This document shows positions 25,313 through 33,118 of a DNA stretch of 64,000 nt, piece by piece. The DNA is from VRUE01 sp963702955 (lineage in GTDB: Bacteria > Actinomycetota > Thermoleophilia > Solirubrobacterales > 70-9), in NCBI GenBank assembly GCA_963702955.1, contig OY969774.1, forward strand, positions 1,860,001-1,924,000, in the 5' to 3' direction. The notes under the pieces were generated by a model. That model was given only the letters and a program-made list of their open reading frames with translations. It had not been told where the DNA came from and searched no databases. The position numbers were made by a program, and so were the translations under genes. How positions within the stretch are numbered: position 1 is the first letter of the stretch; every line of letters starts with the position of its first letter.

Positions 25313-26061
25313 ACGCCCTCGCCGTGTCGGCCCTGGCCGGCTGCGAAGCGGGCCGCTCCTTCGGCGGCTATCTGGAGAGTCTCTCTGCCCAGCTCGTGCT
25401 CCAGGGCCAGGCCGTCGGCGAGGGGGAGGCCGAAGCCTTGGAGAGCGGCTTGGCGGTCGGCCAGCATCGTCTCCTGGGGGAAGCTCGCGATCCGCTCGGC
25501 CAGCTCGAGGGCGCGGTCGAGGTGGGCGCCGGGGGCGGCCAGCTCGTTGACCAGGCCGATTCGGAGGGCTTCCTCTGCCTCCACCGGGCGGCCGGTGAGG
25601 ATCAGCTCGAGGGCGCGGCCCATACCGATCGTCCGCGGCAGCCGCTGGGTGCCGCCGTTGACGAGGGGGACGCCCCAGCGGCGCTCGAACAAGCCGAAGG
25701 TCAACTTGGGGGTGGCGATCCGCAGGTCGCACCAGAGGGCCAGCTCGACACCGCCGGCCAGGCACCAGCCGTCAACCGCGGCGATCGCCGGCTTGGCCGG
25801 CGTCAGCCGGGTCGGGCCCATCGGGCCGTCGGAGTGGTCGACGTCGAGGTCGAGCGCCTTCAGGTCGGCGCCGGCGCAGAACGCCTCGCCGCCGGCGCCG
25901 GTGAGGACCAGCACGCGGGCGCCCTCGTCGGCCTCGAAGTCCTGCAAGCCCTGGCGGAAGAGGCGCGCGGTCGCGTCGTCGACCGCGTTGCGGCGCTCGG
26001 GCCGGTCGATCGTCAGCACCGCGGCGGCGCCGATCCGCTCGTAGCGAAGCTCCTCGCCCAT
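25309..26061 (-). CDS. Enoyl-CoA hydratase/isomerase family protein
   Basis: 250 residues, the standard crotonase length. ITIDRPERRNAVD-type strand (LTIDRPERRNAVDDATARLF), the first oxyanion-hole segment AFCAGADLKAL, the second at DGWCLAGGVELALWCDLRIA, and FGLFERRWGVPLVNGGTQRLPR, which carries the glutamate region, are all present. It hydrates enoyl-CoA or performs a related reaction on CoA thioesters in the cytosol. The exact substrate is not deducible. It is divergent from metF with a 47-bp gap. Confidence 0.85.
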   Translation of the reverse strand: MGEELRYERIGAAAVLTIDRPERRNAVDDATARLFRQGLQDFEADEGARVLVLTGAGGEAFCAGADLKALDLDVDHSDGPMGPTRLTPAKPAIAAVDGWCLAGGVELALWCDLRIATPKLTFGLFERRWGVPLVNGGTQRLPRTIGMGRALELILTGRPVEAEEALRIGLVNELAAPGAHLDRALELAERIASFPQETMLADRQAALQGFGLPLADGLALEHELGRETLQIAAEGAARFAAGQGRHGEGV

Positions 26062-26108
26062 CCTGCGGGCATCCTCGCACAGGCTCGGCGGCTCGTTACG
26101 CTCCGCCG

Positions 26109-26990
26109 ATGCGGATCGACGACATCATCGCCTCGAAGCGGCCGGTCTTCTCGGTCGAGCTGTTCCCGCCGAAGACCGCGGAGGGGACCGAGCAGCTCTA
26201 CGCGACGGCGCGCTCGCTGCGCGAGCTGCATCCCGACTTCGTCTCGGTCACCTACGGCGCCGGCGGCTCGACCCGCGAGGGGACGGTCGAGATAACGCGG
26301 GCGCTGAAGGACGAGCTCGGCTTCGAGACGATGGCCCACCTGAGCTGCGTCGGCGAGACGACCGAGGGGCTGGCGGCGACGCTCGACCGGATCGCCGCGG
26401 CGGGGATCGAGAACGTCTTCGCGCTGCGCGGCGACCCGCCCCGCGGCGAGAAGGACTTCGAGCAGCCCGAGGGCGGGCTCGGCAGCGCCGCCGAGCTGGC
26501 GGCCTTCATCGGCAGCCGCTGGGACTTCACGGTCGGCGGCGCCTGCTTCCCCGAGGTCCACCCCGAGGCGCCCGACCTCGCCACCGACCTCGCCTACCTG
26601 AAGTCGAAGGTCGAGGCGGGCGCCTCCTTCCTGATCACCCAGCTCTTCTTCGACAACCAGGTCTACTTCGACTTCGTCGCGGCGGCGCGCGAGGCGGGGA
26701 TCGAGGTGCCGATCCTGGCCGGGGTGATCCCGGTGGCGAGCTTCGCGCAGACGAAGCGGATCTGCGACCTCTGCGACGCCTCGATCCCGCCACGGCTGGA
26801 AGAGGCCTTCAAGGCGGTCGACGGCGACGAGCGGGCCGAGTTCGAGCTCGGCGTCGCCTACGCCTCGCAGCAGTGCGCGGAGCTGCTGCTCGCCGGCGCG
26901 GCGGGCATCCACTTCTACGCGCTCAACCGGGCGCCGGCGACGCGGGCGGTGCTCGGCGCCCTGCACGCCGCGAGGCCATGGCGGAGCTGA
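26109..26990 (+). CDS. metF: Methylenetetrahydrofolate reductase
   Basis: 293 residues, matching bacterial MetF. VFSVELFPPKTAEGTEQLY contains the catalytic Glu region, then FVSVTYGAGGSTREGTVEI, HLSCVGETTEGL, NVFALRGDPPRGEKDF and FLITQLFFDN for FAD and folate binding. It reduces 5,10-methylene-THF to 5-methyl-THF for methionine synthesis. There is no clear SD; TACGCT ends 6 nt before the ATG, consistent with a leaderless mRNA. The 3' end overlaps the next gene by 13 bp. Confidence 0.93.
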   Translation: MRIDDIIASKRPVFSVELFPPKTAEGTEQLYATARSLRELHPDFVSVTYGAGGSTREGTVEITRALKDELGFETMAHLSCVGETTEGLAATLDRIAAAGIENVFALRGDPPRGEKDFEQPEGGLGSAAELAAFIGSRWDFTVGGACFPEVHPEAPDLATDLAYLKSKVEAGASFLITQLFFDNQVYFDFVAAAREAGIEVPILAGVIPVASFAQTKRICDLCDASIPPRLEEAFKAVDGDERAEFELGVAYASQQCAELLLAGAAGIHFYALNRAPATRAVLGALHAARPWRS

Positions 26991-27805
26991 GCTGGCGCGG
27001 CCACGCGATCGGCTTCGACGAGTACGGCGAGGGCGAGCGGCCGATCGTCCTGGTCCACGGCCTGCTGATGAACCGCCGCATGTTCGCGCGGCTCGGGCCG
27101 GCACTGGCGCGGCGCGGCAACCGGGTGATCTGCGTCGACCTACTCGGCCACGGCGGCTCCGACCAGCCGGAGGACCTGCGGCTCTACTCGATGCCGCTGT
27201 TCGCCGACCAGGTCGTCGCCCTGCTCGACCACCTGGAGCTGCCGACCGCGGTCGTGGGCGGGACCTCGCTGGGCGCCAACGTCGGGCTCGAGCTGGCGGT
27301 CCGCCATCCGGAGCGGGCCGAGGGCCTGTTCGTCGAGATGCCGGTGCTCGACAACGCGCTGGCCGCGGTGGCGGGAATCTTCACGCCGGTGCTGCTCGGG
27401 CTGCGGGCCGGACGCCCGCTTGCCGAGGTCTCCTCGCGGCTCGTCTCGCTCGTCCCCCGGACCAACTTCCTGCTCGACATCGGGCTCGACTGGCTGCGGC
27501 GGCGGCCCGGTCCCTCGATCGCCGTGCTGGAGGGGCTGCTGCTGGGCGAGACGGCGCCCGGGCGGGAGCAGCGCCGGGGCATCCGCCGGCCGGTCCTGGT
27601 CGTCGGCCACCCGCGCGACCCGCTGCACCCCTTCAGCGACTCCGGGATGCTGGTCGAGGAGCTGCCGCGGGCGCGGCTGGTCGAGGCGGAGTCGATCTTC
27701 GAGTGGAGGATCTCGCCGCGGCGGCTGACCGACGAGCTGGCGCTGTTCCTCGACGAGGTCTGGTCGGAGGAGGAGGCCTACGCCGGGGTGGCGGGCGCCC
27801 GGTAG
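26978..27805 (+). CDS. Alpha/beta hydrolase family protein
   Basis: 275 residues from ATG 26978, inside the end of metF. The oxyanion motif is VLVHGLLMN (His-Gly 27-28), the nucleophile elbow is GGTSLGA (Ser97), and GHPRDPLHPFSD supplies the likely acid. At the place where the catalytic His normally sits the sequence reads AESIFEWRISPRRLTDEL, with no His; the His of DPLHPF could substitute, or the protein may be non-catalytic. The substrate is unknown. Overlap with metF suggests co-transcription. The 3' end overlaps the convergent acyltransferase-fold gene by 28 bp. Confidence 0.8.
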   Translation: MAELSWRGHAIGFDEYGEGERPIVLVHGLLMNRRMFARLGPALARRGNRVICVDLLGHGGSDQPEDLRLYSMPLFADQVVALLDHLELPTAVVGGTSLGANVGLELAVRHPERAEGLFVEMPVLDNALAAVAGIFTPVLLGLRAGRPLAEVSSRLVSLVPRTNFLLDIGLDWLRRRPGPSIAVLEGLLLGETAPGREQRRGIRRPVLVVGHPRDPLHPFSDSGMLVEELPRARLVEAESIFEWRISPRRLTDELALFLDEVWSEEEAYAGVAGAR

Positions 27806-28719
27806 GCGGGGAAGAAGGCGCCGGAGTCGCGGCCGGCGGTGAGGCGGTCGTAGGCGTCGCGGTCGCAGACGATCTCCGACGTGTGCCAGGGCTGCTCGCG
27901 GTTGGCGAAGCCGCGCTTGAACTCCTCCAGCCGGTCCCCGCGCGAGATGCCGCCGCCGAGGTTGAGCGGCAGCCCCAGCTCGGCGCCGAGGTCGACCAGC
28001 GCCGCGACGACGGTCTTCATCGGCGAGTCGCGCAGGTGGCGGTCGGCGCTGCCGCTGAGGAAGTAGTGGAGGAAGCCGTCGCTGCGAACCGCGATCGAGG
28101 CGGCGGCGACTTCGCCCTCCGGTTCCCAGCAGAGGGCGAGCCAGGTGAGCGGCGATTCGAGGATGCGGTCGAACCAGTCGGCGCCGAAGAAGTAGCGCTC
28201 GCCGGCGCCGGCGCGGCGCATCGTCTGCTCGTAGGCGGCGAGGAAGCCGGCGCGCTGCTCGGCGTCGGTCTGCGGGCCCGGGCAGATCTCCATCCCGTAG
28301 CCGGAGAGACGGTTCCGCCTCAGCTGGGCGCGGTCGCTGGGGCGGCTCTTGCGCGGCAGCTCCGGGTCGGCGATCTGGACGACGTTGCGCTCCGCGGCGC
28401 CGGCGAGCGGCGGGGGGGCGAGCGTGTGGCGGACGAAGAGCGAGACGAGGCCGGTCGGGGAGAAGTCGACTGCGGCCGGATCGAGCGCATGAAGCGGACG
28501 CGCGACGATGCCCGGGTAGCCGTAGGGGGAGATCGCGTCGCGCTCGTCGGTGCCGGGAATCTCGCGGACGACCAGGGGCGCCAGCAGCTCGCCCTCGGGG
28601 GCGGCGATGCGAAGGGTGTGGGTGACGCCCTCGGCGTCGAGGAAGGGGCGCGAGCGGAAGAACTCCTCGCTCTCCGCCGCGGCGCCGCGGTCGGCGAGCA
28701 GCTCGGCGCCGGCGGTCAC
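27778..28719 (-). CDS. FemAB/BioF2-like acyltransferase-fold protein
   Basis: About 313 residues from GTG 28719, which overlaps the upstream stop (GTGA). Segments SPYGYPGIVARP, LRRNRLSGYGMEI, YFFGADWFDRIL, AAASIAVRSDGFLHYFLSGS and LGLPLNLGGGISRGDRLEEFKRGFA match the double-GNAT (Acetyltransf_6 / FemAB) pattern. Related proteins transfer amino acids to peptidoglycan precursors or act in exopolysaccharide loci. Its place beside polysaccharide genes supports an envelope role; the donor and acceptor are unknown. Confidence 0.65.
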   Translation of the reverse strand: MTAGAELLADRGAAAESEEFFRSRPFLDAEGVTHTLRIAAPEGELLAPLVVREIPGTDERDAISPYGYPGIVARPLHALDPAAVDFSPTGLVSLFVRHTLAPPPLAGAAERNVVQIADPELPRKSRPSDRAQLRRNRLSGYGMEICPGPQTDAEQRAGFLAAYEQTMRRAGAGERYFFGADWFDRILESPLTWLALCWEPEGEVAAASIAVRSDGFLHYFLSGSADRHLRDSPMKTVVAALVDLGAELGLPLNLGGGISRGDRLEEFKRGFANREQPWHTSEIVCDRDAYDRLTAGRDSGAFFPAYRAPATPA

Positions 28720-29261
28720 GGCAAGAGGTCCGCGGCGGCGGCGCGGAACTCGTCCGGGAGGACGCCCCAGACCTCGCAGTCGTCGACCCCGTCGTGGCGG
28801 CGCAGGTGCGCGCGCATCGTCCCCTCGTGCTTCCATCCGAGTCCCGCCACCGTCTTCTTCGCCACCTCGTTGCGGGCCGGGATGCGGCCGTAGACGCGGT
28901 GGGCGCCGAACTCGTCGAAGGCCTTGGCGAGCGTCAGCGCCTCGGCGCGGCGGCCGACGCCCTTGCCGCGCACGTCGTCGCCGATCAGCGCTCCCAGCTC
29001 CGGCGCGGTCTGGCGGAAGAGGCCATAGAGGGCGGTGAAGCCGACCGGCTCCTCGTAGCCCTCGACGACGATCGCGTACTTGCGGTCCTCGCCCGAGTCG
29101 CCCATCGCCCGCCCGACCCAGGCCTCCGCTTCCGCCGGCGAGAACCCGTCGCGCTGCTCCATCAACGTCTTCGTCGCCTCGGGGTTGTTGAACCAGCGAT
29201 GCACAGCCGCGGCGTCGCCCGGCTCGAACCGTCGCAGTGAAACCTCAGGCCGCTCGCCCAC
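28716..29261 (-). CDS. GNAT-family N-acetyltransferase (RimJ/RimL-like)
   Basis: 181 residues. VSLRRFEPGDAAAVHRWFNNPEATKTL begins the fold. YAIVVEGYEEPVGFTALYG, LGALIGDDVRGKGVGRRAEALTLAKAF (the acetyl-CoA pyrophosphate loop, R/Q-x-x-G-x-G/A) and ARNEVAKKTVAGLGWKHEGTMRAH are typical RimJ/RimL-type motifs. Members acetylate N-terminal amines or sugar amines; a sugar acetylation role would fit the neighbouring polysaccharide genes, but this is inference. It is coupled to the next gene by the GTGA overlap. Confidence 0.82.
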   Translation of the reverse strand: MGERPEVSLRRFEPGDAAAVHRWFNNPEATKTLMEQRDGFSPAEAEAWVGRAMGDSGEDRKYAIVVEGYEEPVGFTALYGLFRQTAPELGALIGDDVRGKGVGRRAEALTLAKAFDEFGAHRVYGRIPARNEVAKKTVAGLGWKHEGTMRAHLRRHDGVDDCEVWGVLPDEFRAAAADLLP

Positions 29262-29327
29262 AACCCGACCCTACCGGGGACGTGCCGGGGCTTGACCGCC
29301 CAATATGGTGGTCGATCGCCGGCACGT

Positions 29328-29891
29328 CTAGTCCGGGGCAAGGCCGCGGCCCGTTAGGAGTAGCCAGACGGTTTGGGCGAGGATTTTTAGGTCCAGGGCT
29401 GCGCTGCGATTTTCTACGTACTCGACGTCGCGCTCGATCCGCTCCTCCCAGGGGATGCCGGCTCGGCCCTGGACCTGGGCGAGGCCGGTGAGGCCGGGAC
29501 GGACCCCGTGGCGGCGATGCTGGCGGGGGGTGTAGTCCCCGACCTGGGCGGGAATGGTCGGGCGCGGGCCGACGATCGCCATCTCGCCGCGCAGGACGTT
29601 GACCAGGTTGGGCAGCTCGTCGAGCGAGCTGCGGCGCAGGAAGCGGCCGGCGCGGGTGACGCGCGGGTCGTCGCGGGTGACGACGGTGCCGACCCCGACC
29701 GGGTCGGAGCCCTCGACCATCGTCCGCAGCTTCAGCAGCTCGAACTCGGCGCCACCCCTGCCGACCCTGCGCTGCCGGTAGATCACCGGGCCGCGGCTGG
29801 TCAGCTTGATCGCGATCGCGGCGATCAGGAGGACCGGCGAGAGGACGATCAAGGCGACCGCCGCGACGACGAGATCGAATCCTCGCGGCAT
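29328..29891 (-). CDS. Sugar-phosphate transferase initiating glycan assembly (WcaJ/PglC-type)
   Basis: 187 residues. One hydrophobic N-terminal re-entrant helix (VVAAVALIVLSPVLLIAAIAI) is followed by GPVIYRQRRVGRGGAEFELLKLRTM, TRAGRFLRRSSLDELPNLVNVLRGEMAIVGPRP, and GVRPGLTGLAQVQGR, the complete bacterial sugar transferase signature including the DELP catalytic region. It has the small, PglC-like size. It transfers a phosphosugar from a nucleotide sugar to undecaprenyl phosphate at the inner membrane face, the first step of the pathway encoded around it. Sugar identity is unknown. Confidence 0.9.
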   Translation of the reverse strand: MPRGFDLVVAAVALIVLSPVLLIAAIAIKLTSRGPVIYRQRRVGRGGAEFELLKLRTMVEGSDPVGVGTVVTRDDPRVTRAGRFLRRSSLDELPNLVNVLRGEMAIVGPRPTIPAQVGDYTPRQHRRHGVRPGLTGLAQVQGRAGIPWEERIERDVEYVENRSAALDLKILAQTVWLLLTGRGLAPD

Positions 29892-29930
29892 CAGCCGGCC
29901 CCCGCACGTCGATATGCGCCGGTCACATCC

Positions 29931-31061
29931 TCACCTGGTCCCTTCCGCCTTCTCCCAAGCGGCCGGCGGTCCGTGGCGTACCCGGTCCCAGAGGCCGAGG
30001 GCGATCGAAGCGGTGGTCTCGACGTAATAGCGGGCGATCCGCAGTGGCGGCGCCGGCAGCCATCGCCCGAGCAAGGACGCGGCGAGAAGGGCGAGCTGAG
30101 CAGCCAGCGTCACCGTGTAAACCCAGCCCCGTCCGAGCAGGGCGACGTTGGCGGCGAGGGCAAGGAGGTGCAGCAGCGGGGTCGCGTAGCGCAGCAGCCG
30201 GTGCGAGGCGAGCTCGAAGGCGTAGAGCGGGGCGTAGCCGCGCGGCGAGAGCATCCCTTCGCCGGCGACGATGTCCCAGAGGCCGACCATCATCCGCCGT
30301 TTGCGGGCGAGCTCGCCCTCCAGCGTCGGCACCATCTTCTCCTCGGCGCGCGCCCAGGGCAGGTAGAGCGAGCGGCGGCCGCGCTTCGCCAGCAGGAATG
30401 GGAAGGAGAGGTCGTGGCTGGCCGACGGCGGCAGCGGCAGATAGTCCTCGCGGCGGACGGCGTAGATCGCCCCGTTGCCGGCGGTGATGCCGGCCAGCGC
30501 CGACTCCATCTCCCGCACCGCCATCTCGTAGCGCCAGTAGGCCCCCTCGAGGTTGTCGCCATCGGGGTCGAGGAAGCGGACCTGTCCGCAGGCGTAGCCG
30601 ACCGCCGGGTCGGCGAACGGCTCGACCAGGTGGCGGAGGGCGTCGGGCGCCCAGGCGCTGTTGGCGTCGGAGAAGGCGAGGATCTCGCCGTCGGCGCGCT
30701 CGGCGGCGGCGTTCTGGGCGGCGATCTTGCCCCCCCGCGGCAGGTCGAGGACGAGGTCGGCGCCGGCGGCGCGGGCGCGCTCGACCGTGGCGTCGGCGGA
30801 GCCGTCGGAGGCGACGATCAGCTGCAGCCGCTCGCGCGGATAGTCGAGGGCGAGCGCGTCGGCGACCTTCGCCGCGATCGACTCCTCCTCGTCGTAGGCG
30901 GCGACGATCAGCGAGACCCGCGGCGGCTCCTCCCAGGTCCCGGGCCGCAAGGTCGGCCGGCGGCGGACGGCGAGCAGCGCCCGCAGCGCCAAGGGGTAGC
31001 CGAGGTGGGTGTAGAGAATCAGCCCCGCGGAGATCCAGAAGACGAGCGCGACGACGATCAC
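29931..31061 (-). CDS. Family 2 membrane glycosyltransferase
   Basis: 376 residues from GTG 31061, which overlaps the upstream stop (GTGA). An N-terminal TM segment (IVVALVFWISAGLILYTHLGYP) precedes the GT-A core: PRVSLIVAAYDEEESIAAKV, LQLIVASDGSADAT, ILAFSDANSAWAPDAL (the DxD equivalent) and AGITAGNGAIYAVRREDY with AKRGRRSLYLPWARAEEKMV. Two or more C-terminal TM helices follow (LLHLLALAANVALL, VTLAAQLALLAASLLG). It is similar in layout to processive or lipid-linked GT2 enzymes. The sugar is unknown. Confidence 0.87.
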   Translation of the reverse strand: MIVVALVFWISAGLILYTHLGYPLALRALLAVRRRPTLRPGTWEEPPRVSLIVAAYDEEESIAAKVADALALDYPRERLQLIVASDGSADATVERARAAGADLVLDLPRGGKIAAQNAAAERADGEILAFSDANSAWAPDALRHLVEPFADPAVGYACGQVRFLDPDGDNLEGAYWRYEMAVREMESALAGITAGNGAIYAVRREDYLPLPPSASHDLSFPFLLAKRGRRSLYLPWARAEEKMVPTLEGELARKRRMMVGLWDIVAGEGMLSPRGYAPLYAFELASHRLLRYATPLLHLLALAANVALLGRGWVYTVTLAAQLALLAASLLGRWLPAPPLRIARYYVETTASIALGLWDRVRHGPPAAWEKAEGTR

Positions 31062-32173
31062 CCGCGCGCCTCCAGCAGCTCCCGGTAGAGCGTCAGCGTC
31101 TGCGCGGCGGCGGCGTCCCAGGAGTAGGGGCCGGCGGCGGCGCGCGCGGCCGCCTCGGCCAGCTCGGCTCGGGCCGCCTCGTCGACAACAAGCTCGCGGA
31201 GGGAAGCCGCCAGCGCCTGCGGGTCCCCGGGCGGGACGAGCCGTGCGGCGCCCTGCTCGGCCACCTCGGGGAAGCCACCGACGGCGCTCAGCACCAGCGG
31301 CTTGCCGAAGGCGAGCGCCGCGTAGAGGACGCCGGAGTGCTCGACGTCGCGGTAGGGGAGGACGACGAGGTCGGCGCGGCGGAGGATCGCCGGGATCTCG
31401 GCGTCCTCGACGAAGCGGGTGAGGAAGCGGACCCGGCCGGGCGCCTCGGCGGCGAGGCGGCGCAGCGGCTCGACGTCCATCCGCGGGTTGCCGGCGATCC
31501 ACAGCTCGGCGCCCTCGACTTCGCGGAACGCCTCGAGCAGGGTGTCGATCCCCTTATAAGGACGCAGCAGCCCGAAGAAGAGGATCACCGGACCCTCCGC
31601 GCCCTGCAGCTCGCGCGGCAGCGGCTTCTCCTCGGGCAGCCGGGTCAGGTAGTCGAAGGCGCCGTGGTGGATGACGCGGACCCGGGCGGGGTCGAGTCCG
31701 ACCGCCTCGCGCAGGCGGCGGGCGCCGTGCTCGGAGTGGGCGACGACGGCATCCATGGCGCCGAAGGCACGGCGGGCGGTGGCGAGCTGGAGGCGGCTCG
31801 GCTGCGGCGGCAGCACGTAGTGGGCGGTCATCAGACGTGGTCGCAGCGGCGGCAGCAGGGCGGCGTCGAGGACCGGAGCGGTCAGCCACTGGTAGTGGAC
31901 GACGTCGGCGGCGGCGTCGCGGCGGAAGCGCAGCATGTCGCCGAAGTGCTCCACCGCCTTGAATACGCGCCTTGCGGGCGCGTCGAGGCCGCGCGCCGCC
32001 GCGCGCCTGTAGAAGCGCTCCTCGACGCGATATCCCTCGGCAGGCGGCACCTCCCCGTAGAGAAAGCGGCTGGTCAGCAGCTCGACCTCGGCGCCGGCGC
32101 GGGCCAGCGCCGCAGCCAGGGCGCGGTCGTAGGGCGGCGTGAAGGCCGAGGGGTCGACCAGCTGTACGCGCAT
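31058..32173 (-). CDS. Family 4 glycosyltransferase (GT-B)
   Basis: 371 residues from ATG 32173. The N-terminal GT-B half (MRVQLVDPSAFTPPYDRALAAALARAGAEVELLT, DVVHYQWLTAPV, DAVVAHSEHGARRL, VRVIHHGAFDYL) precedes the donor-binding half with GPVILFFGLLRPYKGIDTLLEAF, ADLVVLPYRDVEHSGVLYAALAFGKPLVLSAVGGFPE and VPPGDPQALAASL. The retaining-type E-x7-E-like region appears as EHSGVLYAALAFGKP. It is soluble or peripheral and adds one sugar to the lipid-linked glycan. It is coupled to the GT2 gene behind it. Confidence 0.88.
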   Translation of the reverse strand: MRVQLVDPSAFTPPYDRALAAALARAGAEVELLTSRFLYGEVPPAEGYRVEERFYRRAAARGLDAPARRVFKAVEHFGDMLRFRRDAAADVVHYQWLTAPVLDAALLPPLRPRLMTAHYVLPPQPSRLQLATARRAFGAMDAVVAHSEHGARRLREAVGLDPARVRVIHHGAFDYLTRLPEEKPLPRELQGAEGPVILFFGLLRPYKGIDTLLEAFREVEGAELWIAGNPRMDVEPLRRLAAEAPGRVRFLTRFVEDAEIPAILRRADLVVLPYRDVEHSGVLYAALAFGKPLVLSAVGGFPEVAEQGAARLVPPGDPQALAASLRELVVDEAARAELAEAAARAAAGPYSWDAAAAQTLTLYRELLEARG

Positions 32174-32194
32174 CGGCGCGATTATCGTGACCGC

Positions 32195-33118
32195 GTGGCG
32201 CCCGCGCTCTCCTACTGCGTCGTGAACACGAACGGCCGCGAGCACCTGCTCGCCTGCCTCGAGGCGATCGAGCGCACCCGGCCGGCCGGGGTCGAGCGCG
32301 AGATCCTCGTCCTCGACAACGCTTCGACCGACGGCTCGGTCGAGGCGGTGCGGGCGCTGGGCGGCGAGATCCGCCTGATCGCCCTCGAGCGCCGGCGCGG
32401 CAAGGCGGAGAACGACTCGACCCTGATGCGCGAGGCGACGGGCCGCTACTGCCTGCTGCTGAACGAGGACTCCGAGCTGCGCCCGGGCGCCGCCGAGGCG
32501 CTGGTCGCGGCGCTCGACGCCGACCCCCGGGCGGGCGCGGCGGCTGCCCAGCTGCTCGACTCCGACGGTAAGCCGGCCCCCTGCGCCTGGCGCTTCCCCG
32601 GGGTCGGCACGGCGCTGGCCGGCACCCTTTTCCTGCACCGGTGGCTCACCGTGCAGAGCAAGGGGAGCGTCACCCGCCGGGTCGATTGGGCGCAGTCGAG
32701 CGCCCTGCTGGTCCGCCGCGAGGCGGCCGCCGAGGTCGGCTACCTCGACCCCGAGTTCTTCGTCTACTACGACGAGTGCGACTTCTGCAAGCGGCTCGGC
32801 GACGCCGGCCGGCACACCCTCTTCGTCCCCGCCGCCGAGGCGGTCCACCACGACCAGCTCTCGACCGACCTCGCTGCCGGCCTGCCGCGGATCGTCGAAT
32901 TCCACCGCAACCGGGACCGCTACATGCGCAAGCACCATGGGGGGGCGGCGGCTTTGGCGGTTCGTGTTCTCACTGCCTGGTCCTACGCAGTGCGAGCGCT
33001 GGTCGCGGCGGTTCTCCCGGGCCAGCCTGCCCGCATCTACCGGGCGCACGCTCGGCAGGCGCTCTTTCCGGGGCGTGGCGAAAGCCTTCGGGACCGGGCG
33101 GAGGGGGGAGGCCTATAG
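32195..33118 (+). CDS. Family 2 glycosyltransferase (rhamnosyltransferase-like)
   Basis: 307 residues from GTG 32195. LSYCVVNTNGREHLLACLEAI, EILVLDNASTDGSVEAV, RYCLLLNEDSELRPGAAEAL (ED-x-E in place of DxD), VDWAQSSALLVRREAAAEVGYLDPEFFVYYDECDFCKRLGDAG and AVHHDQLS are the hallmarks of WbbL-like rhamnosyltransferases. These extend cell-wall or O-chain glycans. The gene is divergent from the GT4 gene (21-bp gap) and overlaps the convergent flippase by 6 bp. Confidence 0.87.
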   Translation: MAPALSYCVVNTNGREHLLACLEAIERTRPAGVEREILVLDNASTDGSVEAVRALGGEIRLIALERRRGKAENDSTLMREATGRYCLLLNEDSELRPGAAEALVAALDADPRAGAAAAQLLDSDGKPAPCAWRFPGVGTALAGTLFLHRWLTVQSKGSVTRRVDWAQSSALLVRREAAAEVGYLDPEFFVYYDECDFCKRLGDAGRHTLFVPAAEAVHHDQLSTDLAAGLPRIVEFHRNRDRYMRKHHGGAAALAVRVLTAWSYAVRALVAAVLPGQPARIYRAHARQALFPGRGESLRDRAEGGGL

